Below the pieces are notes generated by a model that saw only the letters and a program-made list of their open reading frames with translations, was not told the DNA's origin and ran no database searches. Below, in pieces: positions 13,201 through 25,204 of a stretch of DNA of 64,000 bases. The position numbers and the translations under genes were made by a program. The DNA is from Saxidomus purpurata (lineage: Eukaryota > Mollusca > Bivalvia > Venerida > Veneridae): the NCBI GenBank assembly GCA_022818135.1, contig JAFMSR010000003.1:17716351-17780350 (forward strand), in the 5' to 3' direction. Positions within the stretch are counted from its first letter, which is position 1; the number at the start of each line of letters is the position of its first letter.

Positions 13201-16052
13201 CAAAGTTACAGTCCGGACACGAATGTGTGCATTTATAGAGGATTCCATTACCTTCAAACTCAAAGTGTGACCTTGACCTTTGAGGTAGGGACGTGGGTCT
13301 TGCACGCGACATGTGGTCTTGATGTGCTAGTCATTTGTGCCAAGTTATTTTAAAATCCTTCAATGCATGACAAAGTTACAGTCTGGACATGAATTTGTAA
13401 GCGGGGACAGACAGACTAATGGACGGACGGTACGATTTTAATATGCCACCCTTCAGGGGGCATAAAAATCCACAGATTGATTTGTGTTCCACAAATTAAG
13501 ACTAAGACAGTACAATATAACAGCAAACACCCTAACTTAAACATAGTTTTTTTCCCAACTTATTCTGAAAACAGGAATCATATTTTATAACAGATAGCTG
13601 AAAATGGCATTTATTAAACAAAAAATCTGGGTTTTTGTCTGTTTTAATATACCTGTCAACATCCATGGAAGAATATGAACCATCCATTCTGTCAATGTCT
13701 ACCTGAAACATTACACAGCAAATAGTCTGCTTTATCCAGGAGAAAGTAGTTAGAGCAGATGTTCATTGGTTCACAAATGTTTTAATAGAAAAATCTTTTT
13801 GTAACTTTGTTTTTGAAGATGGACACACTGTTTTAGAAATTTGCTCCTGCTTTGGAAATACTGTAAATTGATTTGAAGAAACAATATCAAAGAAAAAGAA
13901 GTGTCAAATTTAAAAGTCATCACATATCTTAAAATGTGTCATAAAAATTTGATGATTGGCAAGCAATGTTTTCTCAAAGTAATTCCAAAAATTATCAATA
14001 AACGAAAATTTGTTTTGTTTAAGAAATTTTACATTTTGCTACATAGATTTACATTATAACAAGATTAACTTTAATATCTTGTTGTAATAGTTTTACTCTC
14101 ATTCCAACCATATTTTTGGTCACTTTAACAGGTGGGGAGTTTACATAACATTATTTCCAGGGAAGAGCCAGTAGTAGACTCCTATCCCCTGTAAGAAACT
14201 GCCAGCTTTCTCACATAAATGGTTGGTAGCAGGGCTTGAACTCATGACTCTCAATCTATGAGAGGTAGCACTGATTCCAAGTCAGTGACTCATAACCATT
14301 TAACCACAGAGGCGGACAAATATGGCCTATCTCCCTTATTACAGATATTTACCTTATCACCATACAACGATGGGTCAACAAAAACGAGTGTCTTATCTCC
14401 CCTGTACAGACAGTTTATATTCTCGACAGAATCCGTATGTACCACTGACTTTGTCCCACCGCTGCTGTACCACATCACCTACAGAGAACAGAAAGAGAAC
14501 AAACAGTTGCATGCATGTACTGTGATGTACATGTATACTCAATGTATACAGATAACAGAAAGAGAACAAACAGTAGCATGCATGTACATGTATACTCAAT
14601 GTATACAGATAACAGAAAGAGAACAAACAGTTGCATGCATGTACTGTGATGTACATGTATACTCAATGCCTTTTGAACTACCATAAATTGGGTAATTTTC
14701 ATGTGATGAAAATTTTGTGATTTGTGAGCAGAATGTGTCATAGAAATTTACCATTGACCACCAGACTGAAGGGATGTGCCGGCTGAATACGAAAATAGAA
14801 AGTCAACAGAAAGGCCTCCAGCGTGGAAATATATTGCTCAATCAAAAGATTTTTATCCGAAATAAAGGAATGAATAATTTAAAGAATTCAAGTTTCATGG
14901 ACGTCAAATAATATTAATCAATAACTTTTTCACTGGACAAATTCCAAAGCAGTAAAGTTACAGTGTAATACTCAAGCAATTAAAAAGTTGGCTACTTGGT
15001 ATGTATAAAATTATGCTTAAGTGAATTGTACTTACATTATCAACAAAGTCATTTTCCACAAGTTGTCTACACTGCAGGGGACAGGGGATCATAATATCAT
15101 GTCTGAAATAGAGAAGGAACATGACATTTCCAACAACATGAGCTTAGTCACCCTCAGAAATATCCGTACAAAGGAAACATACCTTCATGAGACTATAGTA
15201 ATAACCCTTGCCCTTCTAAATTCTCTAAATTCAACTTGCATTTTTAAATTTAAATACCATGTACCATTTTCTTATCAATATATTGCTTATAAAATACCAT
15301 ACCAAACCACTTGCAGTGTAGACCACAAGATATTAGTTGTTTGTAGTCCACAGACCAATCTGACTCAAACAGGGTCTACTTTGATTCATTAAAAGCAGAC
15401 AATTTTTTTTCAAGTTTGGGGAAGGCGACCTAGCCCCTCAATTTGGGGAAAATTTAGCATGATCATTATGTAAAGGGGAAGCAAAAATCCTGGTGTATAG
15501 TCTTATTTTAGGGAAAACTGTAAGATTTAAAACAAAAAAGTTAGTAGAAGAGGCCCTATACTGGCCCCTTATATATAGGGTAAAACCGCCCTTAAAAGAA
15601 TTATTATCAAGATATCAGACAGGAAATTCAACGTTTACAAACCTTAAGAATTTAGGAACTTCATCAACCATATAATGATCAGTCTTGTTGTAAATATTTA
15701 CAAAATCTTTAAATTGCATAGAATCCATTTTCTGCTGTCTGCTTTCCTTTTTCATGGTTTCTACAGATACAACATGATCACTAGGCTCGTCCTGTTCAAG
15801 AAAATAATCATCTGTCCATTTGCCAAACGCGGCTGACATTTTTGCCGCCCCTTTCATCTTCACAGGTTTTAAGGGTCTGACATAATTTTCAAAGAATTCT
15901 TTTGCAGTTGGAAAATAATCTAACTCCTCCACGGGGTGACTCGGCCCTCCCTCACCAAATGGCTTCAAATGTCCTGGTTCCTTAGTTAAGTCATTTCCAA
16001 ATATCAAATCTGCCAGAACTAACAAGTATACAGGTAACCAAGACAACTCCAT
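7260..16052 (-). CDS. ER-lumenal JmjC/cupin dioxygenase with EF-hand and KHDEL, 10 exons
   Basis: Coding exons (minus strand, in order): 16052-15643, 15102-15036, 14478-14353, 13702-13653, 12749-12657, 11311-11135, 10057-9985, 9103-9047, 8505-8434, 7418-7260. All introns are GT-AG, and the sum is 1284 nt = 427 codons plus stop, open throughout. The product starts with a hydrophobic signal peptide (about residues 1-18, MELSWLPVYLLVLADLIFG). A cupin_8/JmjC fold follows: HTD at H173/D175, the N-x-x-C-x-x-x-G-x-K strand with K188 as the likely 2-oxoglutarate ligand, and IHQVRS with H251 as third iron ligand. Next come a WWKHH strand, an EF-hand loop starting DVNKDAAVTKEE (D357-E368), an acidic tail, and C-terminal KHDEL, an ER retrieval signal. 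It is therefore probably an Fe(II)/2-oxoglutarate hydroxylase acting on proteins in the secretory pathway; the substrate is unknown. The start ATG is the one that gives the signal peptide. It resembles JMJD-type hydroxylases, but I cannot name an ortholog. Confidence 0.9.
7780..7985 (-). repeat. tRNA-derived SINE in JmjC intron 9
   Basis: Read on the minus strand, this contains a B-box-like GGTTTGAGCCCTGCTCCCGA followed by a GAGAAA..TTGGCAGTTTCTT segment that is shared with the copies at 14150-14312 (minus) and 39573-39725 (plus). The family (called SINE-B here) ends with a ...TACTAGTCCTTCC stretch. The copy is degraded in its A-box half. Confidence 0.55.
8790..8887. mobile_element. Short hairpin MITE (TACAGTAAACTC ends)
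   Basis: A 98-bp palindromic element with left end TACAGTAAACTCTGT and right end ACAGAGTTTACTGTA; the TA at each end could be the target duplication. It lies in intron 8 of the JmjC gene. A longer relative with the same termini is at 12368-12534. Confidence 0.7.
9536..9870. mobile_element. MITE with CTGTAAAAGT ends and TA duplication
   Basis: The left end CTGTAAAAGTCTTC and right end ACTTTTACAG are inverted and each is flanked by TA (9534-9535, 9871-9872), as expected for a Tc1/mariner-mobilised MITE. It lies in intron 7 of the JmjC gene and has no coding potential. Confidence 0.65.
10253..10977. mobile_element. MITE with CTGTAAAACA ends and TA duplication
   Basis: A 725-bp element in JmjC intron 6. 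Its ends, CTGTAAAACAGG and GTGTTTTACAG, are inverted and flanked by TA at 10251-10252 and 10978-10979. Internal subterminal pieces rich in TTCGCGA also mirror each other. Its termini resemble those of the 9536-9870 element, so the two probably used related transposases. Confidence 0.65.
11442..11771. mobile_element. hAT-type MITE, second copy, inverted, in JmjC intron 5
   Basis: A 330-bp copy of the family at 6838-7258, in opposite orientation and with an internal deletion of about 90 bp. Termini are TAGGGATGTAAT and ATGACATCCCTA. Perfect 8-bp target duplications CCCAGCAC flank it at 11434-11441 and 11772-11779, confirming an independent insertion. Confidence 0.92.
12368..12534. mobile_element. 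Hairpin MITE, longer relative of 8790-8887
   Basis: Ends are TACAGTAAACTCC and AGAGTTTACTGTA. The interior shares CCAGATAT..AAGGAACAAA with the 98-bp copy at 8790. It lies in intron 5 of the JmjC gene and has no coding sequence. Confidence 0.65.
12861..13468. repeat. TIR element with ~185 bp tandem units (JmjC intron 4)
   Basis: The outer ends carry TGCCCCTGAAAG and CTTCAGGGGGCATAAA as inverted repeats. Internally a unit of about 185 bp, including TTATTTTAAAATC, CAAAGTTACAGTC and TGACCTTGACCTTTGAGGTA, is repeated about 2.5 times. The right edge has a GGACAGACAGACTAATGGACGG motif before the terminal repeat. The element at 46055-47112 uses a related unit in reverse orientation. Confidence 0.75.
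14150..14312 (-). repeat. tRNA-derived SINE (SINE-B) in JmjC intron 3
   Basis: On the minus strand it starts GTCCGCCTCTGTGGTTAAAT (A-box region), has a B-box-like GAGTTCAAGCCCTGCTACCA, and continues into the GAGAAAGCTGGCAGTTTCTT body shared with 7780-7985 and 39573-39725. This is the best preserved copy of the family in the window. Confidence 0.65.
14485..14668. repeat. Tandem repeat in the splice-acceptor region of JmjC exon 3
   Basis: Three copies of a 56-66 bp unit containing GAAAGAGAACAAACAGT, GCATGCATGTAC and TGTATACTCAATG. On the gene's strand the unit includes the pyrimidine tract of the exon-3 acceptor (TTTGTTCTCTTTCTGTT). Only the copy next to the exon keeps the final CTGTAG; the others read CTGTAT, which removes the AG. 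Confidence 0.85.
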
Positions 16053-16814
16053 TTTCTTTTGAAATGAACTTTAACTTTTCAGTATCCAATACTCTGCAAT
16101 AAGATAAAGTACAAGTATTTTACATTATTATCAGGTTTCACTGTTGTATGCATAAAGAAGAATAGATCATGCAGATTATGCTTATATCCATTTAATCCAT
16201 TCTAACATGTTTGCAAAATTTTAAATGGGGTTGTTTTAATGAATAAAAAATGCTTCTTTTAATTAAAACAAATAAACACAAATTTATACATAATTTTTTT
16301 ACATATTCAAAATTATTTAAAATCTCATCTAACAACAATCAATAAAAAACTTCACATCTCACTGAAATATTTCAGTTATAAAACAGAAAAAAAATTGTGA
16401 CCAATCAACTATGAGTTTTGATATCTGATTTTGACACATGGGTAGTTCACTCACGGATCTACCGGATCTACCGTATACACACTGAGTATACAGGTCCGCG
16501 GTTCACTGGATACAATAACAACACAGCCATGCACAAAACAAAATACTGTACAACTACTCTATTTCTCAGGGATTTTTTTTTGTGTGTAAAATGATGGTAA
16601 ATGTTAACAAAATTAACAAAATAATATTTCAAGTTTTTATTTAATCATTTACAGTTTCTACTACAAGAATTTATAAACGATTGTTTGAAATATTTTATTT
16701 CACAATTTTCTGTAGCCCTGAAGGAGAAATGTTATAGATATTACATGTCAACTCTTTTTGGACTCATCACACAGATTAATGATGAAAGAACAAATAGCTT
16801 TAATATTGTACAAG
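16053..16814 (-). promoter_or_regulatory. Probable 5' UTR and promoter side of the JmjC gene
   Basis: This stretch lies immediately upstream of the JmjC start codon at 16052 on the minus strand and contains no recognisable coding sequence. A small imperfect direct repeat GGATCTACC(GGATCTACC) occurs near 16456-16473. No TATA box or transcription start can be assigned with confidence, so the promoter role is inferred from position only. Confidence 0.3.
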
Positions 16815-16834
16815 AGCCATGTTACACATGGTTA

Positions 16835-18307
16835 ATCCCCCCGCCAGGAAGAAGTTACCTGAAGGTTGTACTTTCATACATTTTACTTGGTGAGAGGAAA
16901 TCCTTAAAAAGCCGTATAGTTATGGTCATGCTGAGTACAGTTTTCAAGTAAGTGGAAAAAGAATAAGGCAATGAAGAGAAGGTTTGCAAAATTATATTAA
17001 TGTTCATTATCAGTATAGGTATGATATTTTTCTATTTGACTAAAAGTAGGCAAGGTAGAGTTATTGTTCTTGCACACTGCACTTCCTACCAATGTGCTAT
17101 GTCAGTGTATTAAGTTTGAAGAAAATCCCTCAAGTACTTTTGGAGTTATGCTCAGGAATTTTTTTTTAAAGTAAATCTGATAAAGGGGATTAACTCTAAA
17201 AGTAGGCATGGTAGAGTTATTGTTCTTACACACTGCACTTCCTACCACTGTGCTATGTCAGTGTATTAAGTTTGAAGAAAATTCCTCGAGTACTTTTGGA
17301 GTTATGCTCTGGACAAAACTTTTAAAGTAAATCTGATAAAGGGGAATAACTCTAAAAGCAGGCAAGGTAGAGTTATTGTTCTTGCACACTGCACTTCCTA
17401 CCAATGTGCTATGTCAGTGTATTAAGTTTGAAGAAAATCCCTCAAGTACTTTTGGAGTTATGCTTCGGACAAGTAAATCTGATAAAGGGGAATAATTCTA
17501 AAAGTAGGCAGGGTAGAGTTATTGTTCTTGCACACTGCACTTCCTACCAATGTGCTATGTCAGTGTATTAAGTTTGAAGTAAATCCCTCAAGTACTTTTG
17601 GAGTTATGCTCTGGACAAAACTTTTAAAGTAAATCTGATAAAGGTAAATAACTCTAAAAGTAGGCAAGGTAGAGTTATTGTTCTTGCACACTGCACTTCC
17701 TACCAATGTGCTATGTCAGTATATTAAGTTTGAAGAAAATCCCTCAAGTACTTTTGGAGTTATGCTTCGGACAAGTAAATCTGATAAAGGGGAATAACTC
17801 TAAAAGTAGGCAAGGTAGAGTTATTGTTCTTGCACACTGCACTTCCTACCAATGTGCTATGTCAGTATATTAAGTTTGAAGTAAATCCCTCAAGTACTTT
17901 TGGAGTTATGCTCTGGACAAAACTTTTAAAGTAAATCTGATAAAGGGGAATAACTCTAAAAGTAGGCAAGGTAGAGTTATTGTTCTTGCACACTGCACTT
18001 CCTACCAATGTGCTATGTCAGTGTATTAAGTTTGAAGAAAATCCCTCAAGTACTTTTGGAGTTATGCTCCAGACAAAGTTTTTCAAGTAAATCTGATAAA
18101 AGGGGAATTACTCTAAAAGTAGGCAAGGTAGAGTTATTGTTCTTACACACTGCACTTCCTCCCAATGTGCTCTGTCAGTGTATGAAGTTTGAAGAAAATC
18201 ACTCAAGTACTTTTGGAGTTATGCTCTGGACAAAATTGGGATGGACGCACGGACGGACGAAGACCATTTCTAATATCCCCTTCGCCTTCGGCGGGGGGAT
18301 AAAAAAT
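16835..18307. repeat. TIR element with eight ~145-159 bp tandem units
   Basis: Inverted ends ATCCCCCCGCC (left) and GGCGGGGGGAT (right) bound the block. Eight units starting GTAGAGTTATTGTTCTT occur at roughly 17055, 17211, 17370, 17514, 17672, 17815, 17971 and 18128. Units fall into two length classes because some lack the AAACTTTTAAAGT piece. The right end has GGACGCACGGACGGACGAAG before the terminal repeat. Short open frames here are by-products of the repeat. Confidence 0.85.
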
Positions 18308-19978
18308 TGACCATTTATGACACACCTACTGAATGGAGGATAGATCTTGAGTAAGTATTTTGAAATATGCTCTACACTACTTCGATTTCAGTGGACTGAC
18401 CTTATCTTTCTCATGTGTATGAAGTCCAAATGTTTAAATGCAAGTGCTGCCACAGTGTCAGTGTTAGGATATAAACTGTTGATACTTTTGTACTAAGATA
18501 ACTATGACTGTTAATTACTAAATTAATAAGCATATCATAGAAGCAAAGTATAAGTTTATTGATAAATCAGTTATTTGATGTAAACAGTTATAACCTGTGA
18601 TAGGAGACAGACAGTAATCATTTTGAAATATTTAGAGGGAAGTAAAATGTTGCATAGGCAAAATTTCAGCAATTTTTCAGCAGTATCCTATAGCTAAGCA
18701 GTTGATTTCTGGGTCTTTATTAGTAAGATATTAAAACCTACTGACTTACAGTTTTCAATACAGCAGATATCCGGGCGAGAGGGTGGATGGGGTGAGTACC
18801 TGTATCAGATACGAGGTGATTGAGGCACGAATTAGTTTTATTCCAATGCAACATACACGGAAACTGAAAGTAGACTTAGTTTTTCAACAGAAAACTGAAC
18901 TAGAAATATAGTATTACTGCTCTTTGGTGAAAGCATCACTTTGATATACTTCAAATGTCAACAAATTAAAGCAATGTGAATGAATATTTAGTCTTACCTC
19001 TAAAATTGTCCTAAAATATTTACATCCGTTTACATTTCTAGTCTGTGTTTTAAAACCTATACCTTACCATATTTCCACCTGCGGGAAAAAGACGAGTACA
19101 CAAGAACTATCTTTAGAAAAGATGGTCGGCTCAATTTTGAGTATATGCTAGATTTTATAGAAAAAAGAATAATAAAAAAAGTACATCTTGACCGGAATCG
19201 AACCAGATTGAGCACATCTCACCATAGATACACCTGTCCTGCTTAATTTTAACTTGTTTTTAACCATTCTCTTTCTTGTTTTACTTTTCCTTACTTTTAC
19301 TCTTTTTAACATTCTTGCTAGTAGACGCGCAAAGTCTAGGTCCCCAGTAGGGGTTTGACTGAATGGAAGATAGATAGATAGATAGAACCCATGGCCCTTC
19401 GCTTACAGATATGTTAAACCGTACGCTCTACAGTATATACCAACTGAGCTAAAGGAAAACAAACTAAATCCTTGTGTTGTTTTTCTTTATCAAATATGTT
19501 ATTCGAATTCATTATATTCACTGGCCGAGAAAGTATATAGATTACTGATTAATTATAATTAACATTAGTTTGGCGGCAACAACATATCGTGTTGAAAGAT
19601 ACGAATTATTTACTAACTTAAATCATAAACTTAAATCATGTATTAGATAAATCAAAGACCTATAGTTAAATGAAGAAGTTTGTAAATATCGTATTACAAG
19701 TAAAGTAAAACAAAGACCTATAAACTATGTTAGTATAGGTCTCTGAGTAAAATGACCAAAAATACAGTCTAACATGCCTAACATGGGTAAGTAATGTTGG
19801 ATTTTGGGAAAGAGATTACATTATGTTTCGCAAAAAAGAGTTGTGCATCCTAGTGTTTAGGTTATAGAGAGTAGGCCTTTCATTTAACTTCTAGCCAAAA
19901 CGACAACAATCATCATCAATGAAAGAATGACATATACATGTACACCAGCAAACATGAAAAGCAGATTCATCATTTCAT
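18308..19978. other. Intergenic stretch with two tRNA-like remnants
   Basis: No gene was found. On the minus strand, 19385-19455 contains TTAGCTCAGTTGGTATA (A-box-like) and GGGCCATGGGTTC (B-box-like), so it is a tRNA-derived SINE or tRNA pseudogene. A second B-box-like motif GGTTCGATTCCGG (minus) lies at 19190-19205. A (TAGA)n microsatellite occupies about 19366-19384. Confidence 0.45.
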
Positions 19979-19982
19979 TTAA

Positions 19983-20158
19983 GGTAGGTCAGTACCTTTC
20001 GTCAGTAAAATTGAAAGTTGTCACATTTGTTTGAAATTTGGTACATGTGTATATTGTGCCCATCTGCGTTGCATGGTAACGTTTTTATTCACATGACGTC
20101 ACGTGACGTCATTTAACAACGCCATCTGGCGACAGCGTACCGGAAGCATACCGTCATG
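19983..20158 (+). repeat. Left 176-bp terminal inverted repeat of a ~10.3 kb element
   Basis: Starts GGTAGGTCAGTACC right after TTAA (19979-19982) and ends at CCGTCATG. It pairs with 30098-30273 on the opposite strand over its whole length at about 85% identity by eye, including TAAAATTGAAAGTTGTCACA and ATCTGCGTTGCATGG. A palindromic GACGTCACGTGACGTC lies inside. Confidence 0.88.
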
Positions 20159-23100
20159 TGGTTATTGTTATGTTATTTTGTCATTTGTGGACCTACTTTT
20201 ATTTTTCAAAGTTTGATATAATACTTGCAAAATATTCTATCAATCGGTGTGCAAACTATTACACTTTAGTTTAAAAAGTATTACATTTCCGTCAAAAACG
20301 TACAGAAAAACGTCAGAAACAACATTTTTCTGCTCCATGAATTTTGGCATTTCGGAGAATAACAAAAAAAGTAGATGGTGAAAGATTTTGAAATTTTGAC
20401 AATTTACTATTTTTGATATCTGAAACTGAATAATTGAATAAAAATGGGATGTGTTCGGCTTAGATTTTTCAGAAAGCGCTCTTGAATAATGTCACTGTCA
20501 CGCGAAAAAGTGACAACGCTTCTAGGAATAGGTAAATAAAGTGATCGTTTACGTACACGGAGTGAAAATGTCAAACAGTCACTGGACTTATTTTTTCATA
20601 CGTAACTTCCGAAAACTCCAATATTTTAAAGGATGGAACAAGCAATTTCTCAATATTTCATTTATTACCTATATATTTATGGAAAAATACTCTACCAGCT
20701 TACTAATTTCTTGAGTGTTGTCTCACAGAAGCTGTTTAAACGGTTTTCACAACTTCTCGAAAATAAAAGTCTTAAATGCTTCGAGTTAAAACCTATCCTG
20801 ACAACAGTAGACCCTTTACTAGCACCGAATGATTATAAAGTAAAAGTACTTTTCCACATTTTGCTAGAAAGTCAACGAAAATCCTTAATGCACAACCCGT
20901 ATTGCTCAAAACTCGTGTACATGTTTAAGCCACGTTGTTGTTATCCTGGAAATGTGCAGCTATTTGGACAATATCGCAGTCAGGGAATTGACGTTGCTAA
21001 AATATTTGCTCTTTAAACATCTTAAAAAACATTTACATAATACTTTCTTCTTGAGTATGTAAAACCATTCATAAGTTTTATGTTATAATGAAGAATTCAA
21101 TGATAACACATACCACATCCTGGTGGAAGAACGCCTGCTTCCAATAAGAGAAGTAGCGTGTTCAAACCACGTCGTACCAAAGACGTGAAACCAAACAGTG
21201 ACAACCGGTACATAATCAAAGAATAAAATGAGCCTTCAATTTTACAAAGTACTGTCAAAAAACTTTCATAACATGTAATCATTAAACTTTTGAAAATGTG
21301 CCGTGCAATTAAGACTGTTTTCCGTTTGTGTGTTATTTTATCAAGTAATTTATAAAACGTGACACGTATCCTGTTTTTTTCAAACGCATTCAAAACGAAT
21401 TTTAACCATGGTGAGTGTAGTTTTATTGTAGTTCAATGGTGTACTTACGAAGATCAGAATTTTCATGATGATTGCATACAAACTGCAGGATGCTTTGTGC
21501 TTAAATAATGATGTTTTTCTGCCTACAAATGGTGCAGTTATAAAATAATATATGACATTTAATACCGTATCATACTTCAAAATATTAATTTATTTTATAG
21601 AAGATGGTGCAGGTTTTTATACAACAGAATCCATATCCTTTTGTATATATCCTTATAAAAACACCTACACAAGTTAGCCGTCCCGGATTCTGTATTGTAT
21701 GCTTTACCTCAAACATGCATAATTAGATCCGGGTTTGATACATGAGTCATATGACGATTAAGTGGGTATTGCAGTTTTTCTCTCCACACTCATTTGATAT
21801 ACAAAATCGAACGTAATAAACTTTGAATATTGCTTTAGTTACATCACATTAAGATGACTGTCTTTGGCAACATTTTCATAGTAACTGGTTGAAGTTTCAG
21901 GGATTATCTCTGTTCATAACATTTGTATCTGTCATCAAATATTTACAAAGTAAAATACTATCAAGTTTGTGCAGTTAAAAAAACTGTCAAAGTATTCGAC
22001 TTTCGGACAAGATGATTATAATGTTTTCCTTTTATTGCCGCAACAACAAAATAACTGCAATGATGGAATGCATTCTCATTACAAATATTAAACAAGACAA
22101 ATTTTGATGCAAAGCATCAAAGGCGCTGCGCATGTTTTTGAAACATGATTTAAAGGAATCAGAGTCATTTTAGAATATCAGTAAACAACCTATCAACGGG
22201 AAAAACCAAATACATTATGTTATTTGTAACTGTTATCACAATAAGTAAAAAAACACATTTACTACAGTTTAACAAAAAAATAAACGAATCATAAAACAAC
22301 CTTCCGTATAATGGTACGATGACGCCCATTAAACAAGGCTACAGCTCGTGGTCAGTAGACGCTTTTCGGCGCAGACGAAACCCACGTGATTAATTTTGTC
22401 TTTACTATTGGTCAGTTGTTAGCGATGCTTTAAATAACTTTCATTGAGACCCCATGTATCGCATAGTTAGGTGAACGGTCTTATTTATAATGCCTACATT
22501 TTACTTTAGTATGTAGTAATTAAAATAGGTTTTCATTAATTATTCACGTTGACAACATATGTATTTAAACTTCAAAATGTTTAGAATTAGCAAAACAACT
22601 ATTGAGACGTTTTTTCTGAACTTTGATGAATCTGGCCGTAGGGTCCGTAAACAAAGCAATAAAAAAACCGTAACCTTCAAGTTTGTGGAAAAGTTATTAA
22701 ATATCCTATGAATATGTCAAAAGTTTTGAATTAACGGTCGAAGACGTATGCATCTGGTATAGTATTGTTTGTAATCAGTTAATACTATTTATTTATTCAT
22801 TATAGGGAGTTTGTTCACACATAATACATAGTTTTTAATTACAATAATAATGTTGGCTACTCCCTATTCGATTATGCAACCCCATGGTACAAAAGTAAAA
22901 CCTATTCAATACTGGCACTGTGCTTCCGCACAGCGCCAATAAAACCACCCAAAACATCACTGTAAAGTTGAATACTATTTTTCATTTAGTTAATAGGAGA
23001 TGCCGCGTAAGTGGGACGAACTATTTGACAGACGGACAGATGACAAACGCACGATGGATGACGAGTGGTGGGAGAGGTCACTGCGTGCTCAAGGTGAACT

Positions 23101-23319
23101 AAAAATACAGGAGAAAGTCAATTTATGCGAATATAATTCAGTGCTAACTAGCGAAAACCAACGATACACTTTATATAATTTACGAGAGCATAAGACGTAA
23201 CGGGAACCTTAGAGTTAGTGAAATAGTGTCGTACGTAGCATCCTCATAAACGCATTCGTAAGTAACGACTTACGATTTTTTCGATTTCCCGGCCGCTGAT
23301 CTCAGATTAGCAGGACATT
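20159..23319. other. Uncharacterised core of the 19983-30273 element
   Basis: The sequence is AT-rich and has several modest open frames: plus 20633-21016 (127 codons), minus 21097-21393 (98 codons) and plus 23000-23200 (66 codons, starting MPRKWDELFD). None shows a domain I recognise and none could be joined convincingly by splicing. They may be remnants of the element's own gene. I cannot assign a function. Confidence 0.3.
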
Positions 23320-25203
23320 TAATAATAATAATGATAATAATAATAACATCTTTATTTAACGAAGGATGCACATTTAGATACATATACAATACACATACCT
23401 AATATTTCAATGTGGCCTTCTACAACAATAAAAATTATATATATATTGAATTATCAATATCATTAACCTAACAGAAAAAATAATAGTGTTATAATTTTCA
23501 ATTAGACTTTGACAAACACTTCACATTAATCTTATATACATTCATACACATCACATATAAACTTCTTTGTTCAGAAATATTTGAAAATGTACAAAGTATT
23601 GTAGGATGTTTTACTGAAAACATCATAATGATCATATCTATGGACAACTTAATTGTGTTTTTGCAACAAATATTTTTTGTAATTTCTCTTAAATAAAATT
23701 AGAGATGGAAGAGATCGAATATTCGTAGGTATGTTATTCCATATATGTACACTTGAATAAGAAAAGCTTGCTTTTAGATAATTAGTGCGTATTTTTGGTA
23801 AAACTAATTTTTTGTCAGAAATGGAGCGTAGATTATATGTATTATTGCTGGAAAAGGTTATTAAATTTAGTATATACTAAGGGGCAAGGTGATGTTCAGC
23901 TTTATATACTAATATAGCCATATGGTACATATATCTATCAGAAAATGACAACCATCGTATATCATTTTTATACCTATGGTATTGGTTGGTAATTGTTTAT
24001 ATTTTACCTGTCGTAAAGCTCTAGATTGCAATTTATTCATTTTATAGACACAGCCATTTCCATTACCCCATACTGTACAACAATAATCAAAGTCGGGTAG
24101 TATATAAGCATTATAAAACATTTTTTCATTTCTGGTGTTAAATAGTAGGATATTCGTTTTAGGAGAGCAATCTTAGAATTAACCTTTGTACATACTTTGG
24201 ATATTTGCACATCCCATGTTAAAGTATTATCAATGTATATACCAAGCGCTTTTTGAACTGATACGTTTTCAATGTATGATTGGTTTATTTTCAAGAGCAA
24301 ATTTAGAGTACCGTCACTGAAGTGTGCTTTATTTCGTTTCGTAGTTAAAATCATACATTTGGTTTTAGTTGGGTTTAAGGCCATATTATTCTTACAGCAC
24401 CACGTGTTTAAAGAATTAAGGTCTTTTTGAAGATTTCTTTGTATTGTATCAATAGCAAACCCTGTTTCATACAGAATTGAGTCATCAGCAAAGAGCTCGA
24501 TGTTACCTGAAGAAGTTTCAAAGGATGTATCATTTATGTATAATAAAAATAAAGGAGGCCCTAGAATAGAACCTTGGGGTACACCCGAGGTAATTTTCAT
24601 AACATTTGAAGTATTTCCTGATTTTATGATCTGCGTTCTATCCGAAAGATAAGAGTCAAAAAGTTAAGCCGTAGTTTATATAAAAGAATTTTATGGTCAA
24701 CTAAGTCAAATGCTTTTCGTAGATCTAAAAACACTGCACCCACGTATTTCCCAGAATCAATGTCTTTTAGCCAGGTATCTATTAAATGCGTTAAAGCAGT
24801 GTGGCATGAATGCTGTTGTCTAAACCCTGACTGGTGTTCGTGAATTACACGTGTATGTTTGAAGTAATTTTGTAGCTGGGAAGCAATGTGTTTTTCAAAT
24901 ATTTTAGAAATTGTAGGCAAAATTGAAATGGGTCGATAATTGCCTGGATCTTTTTTATCACCGCTTTTAAAAATAGGTAAGACATATGCTTCCTTAAGGG
25001 CGTCTGGAAACACACTTTGGTCAATACTTTGATTAATGATATAAGTAATGGAGGTTGTTATGTGATCGCCACAGTATTTAAGTATCTTTGGACTTATACC
25101 ATCTATGCCTATAGATTTATAAGGATTTAGATTATCAATTATTTTCTTTACTTCAAAAGCTGTTATATGCTCAATATAAAACATGCTATGTCTCAGTTTA
25201 TTG
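23320..25203 (-). mobile_element. Degenerate non-LTR retrotransposon (LINE), RT and 3' end
   Basis: The minus strand encodes the reverse transcriptase of a jockey/CR1-type LINE. Recognisable pieces are the finger region around PYKSIGIDGISP, NYRPISILPTISKIFEK, motif A in VFLDLRKAFDLVDH, motif B GVPQGSILGP and motif C FADDS. The frame breaks near 24610-24660 and again near 24120, so it is not functional. The 3' end is an (ATT)n-type tail (plus strand TAATAATAATGATAATAATA, about 23322-23347). Upstream coding continues at 28045-28200, beyond a nested insertion. Confidence 0.88.
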
Positions 25204-25204
25204 T

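Noticed and set aside
14258..14686. Plus-strand 142-codon frame
   Set aside because: It runs antisense over JmjC exon 3 and the tandem repeat next to it; the minus-strand exon with correct splice sites explains the open frame.
15021..15392. Plus-strand 123-codon frame
   Set aside because: Antisense of JmjC exon 2 and its intron; no domain.
17040..18230. Regular repeats that could suggest a CRISPR-like array
   Set aside because: Units are 145-159 bp without spacer/repeat alternation, in a eukaryotic setting; this is a tandem repeat inside a TIR element.
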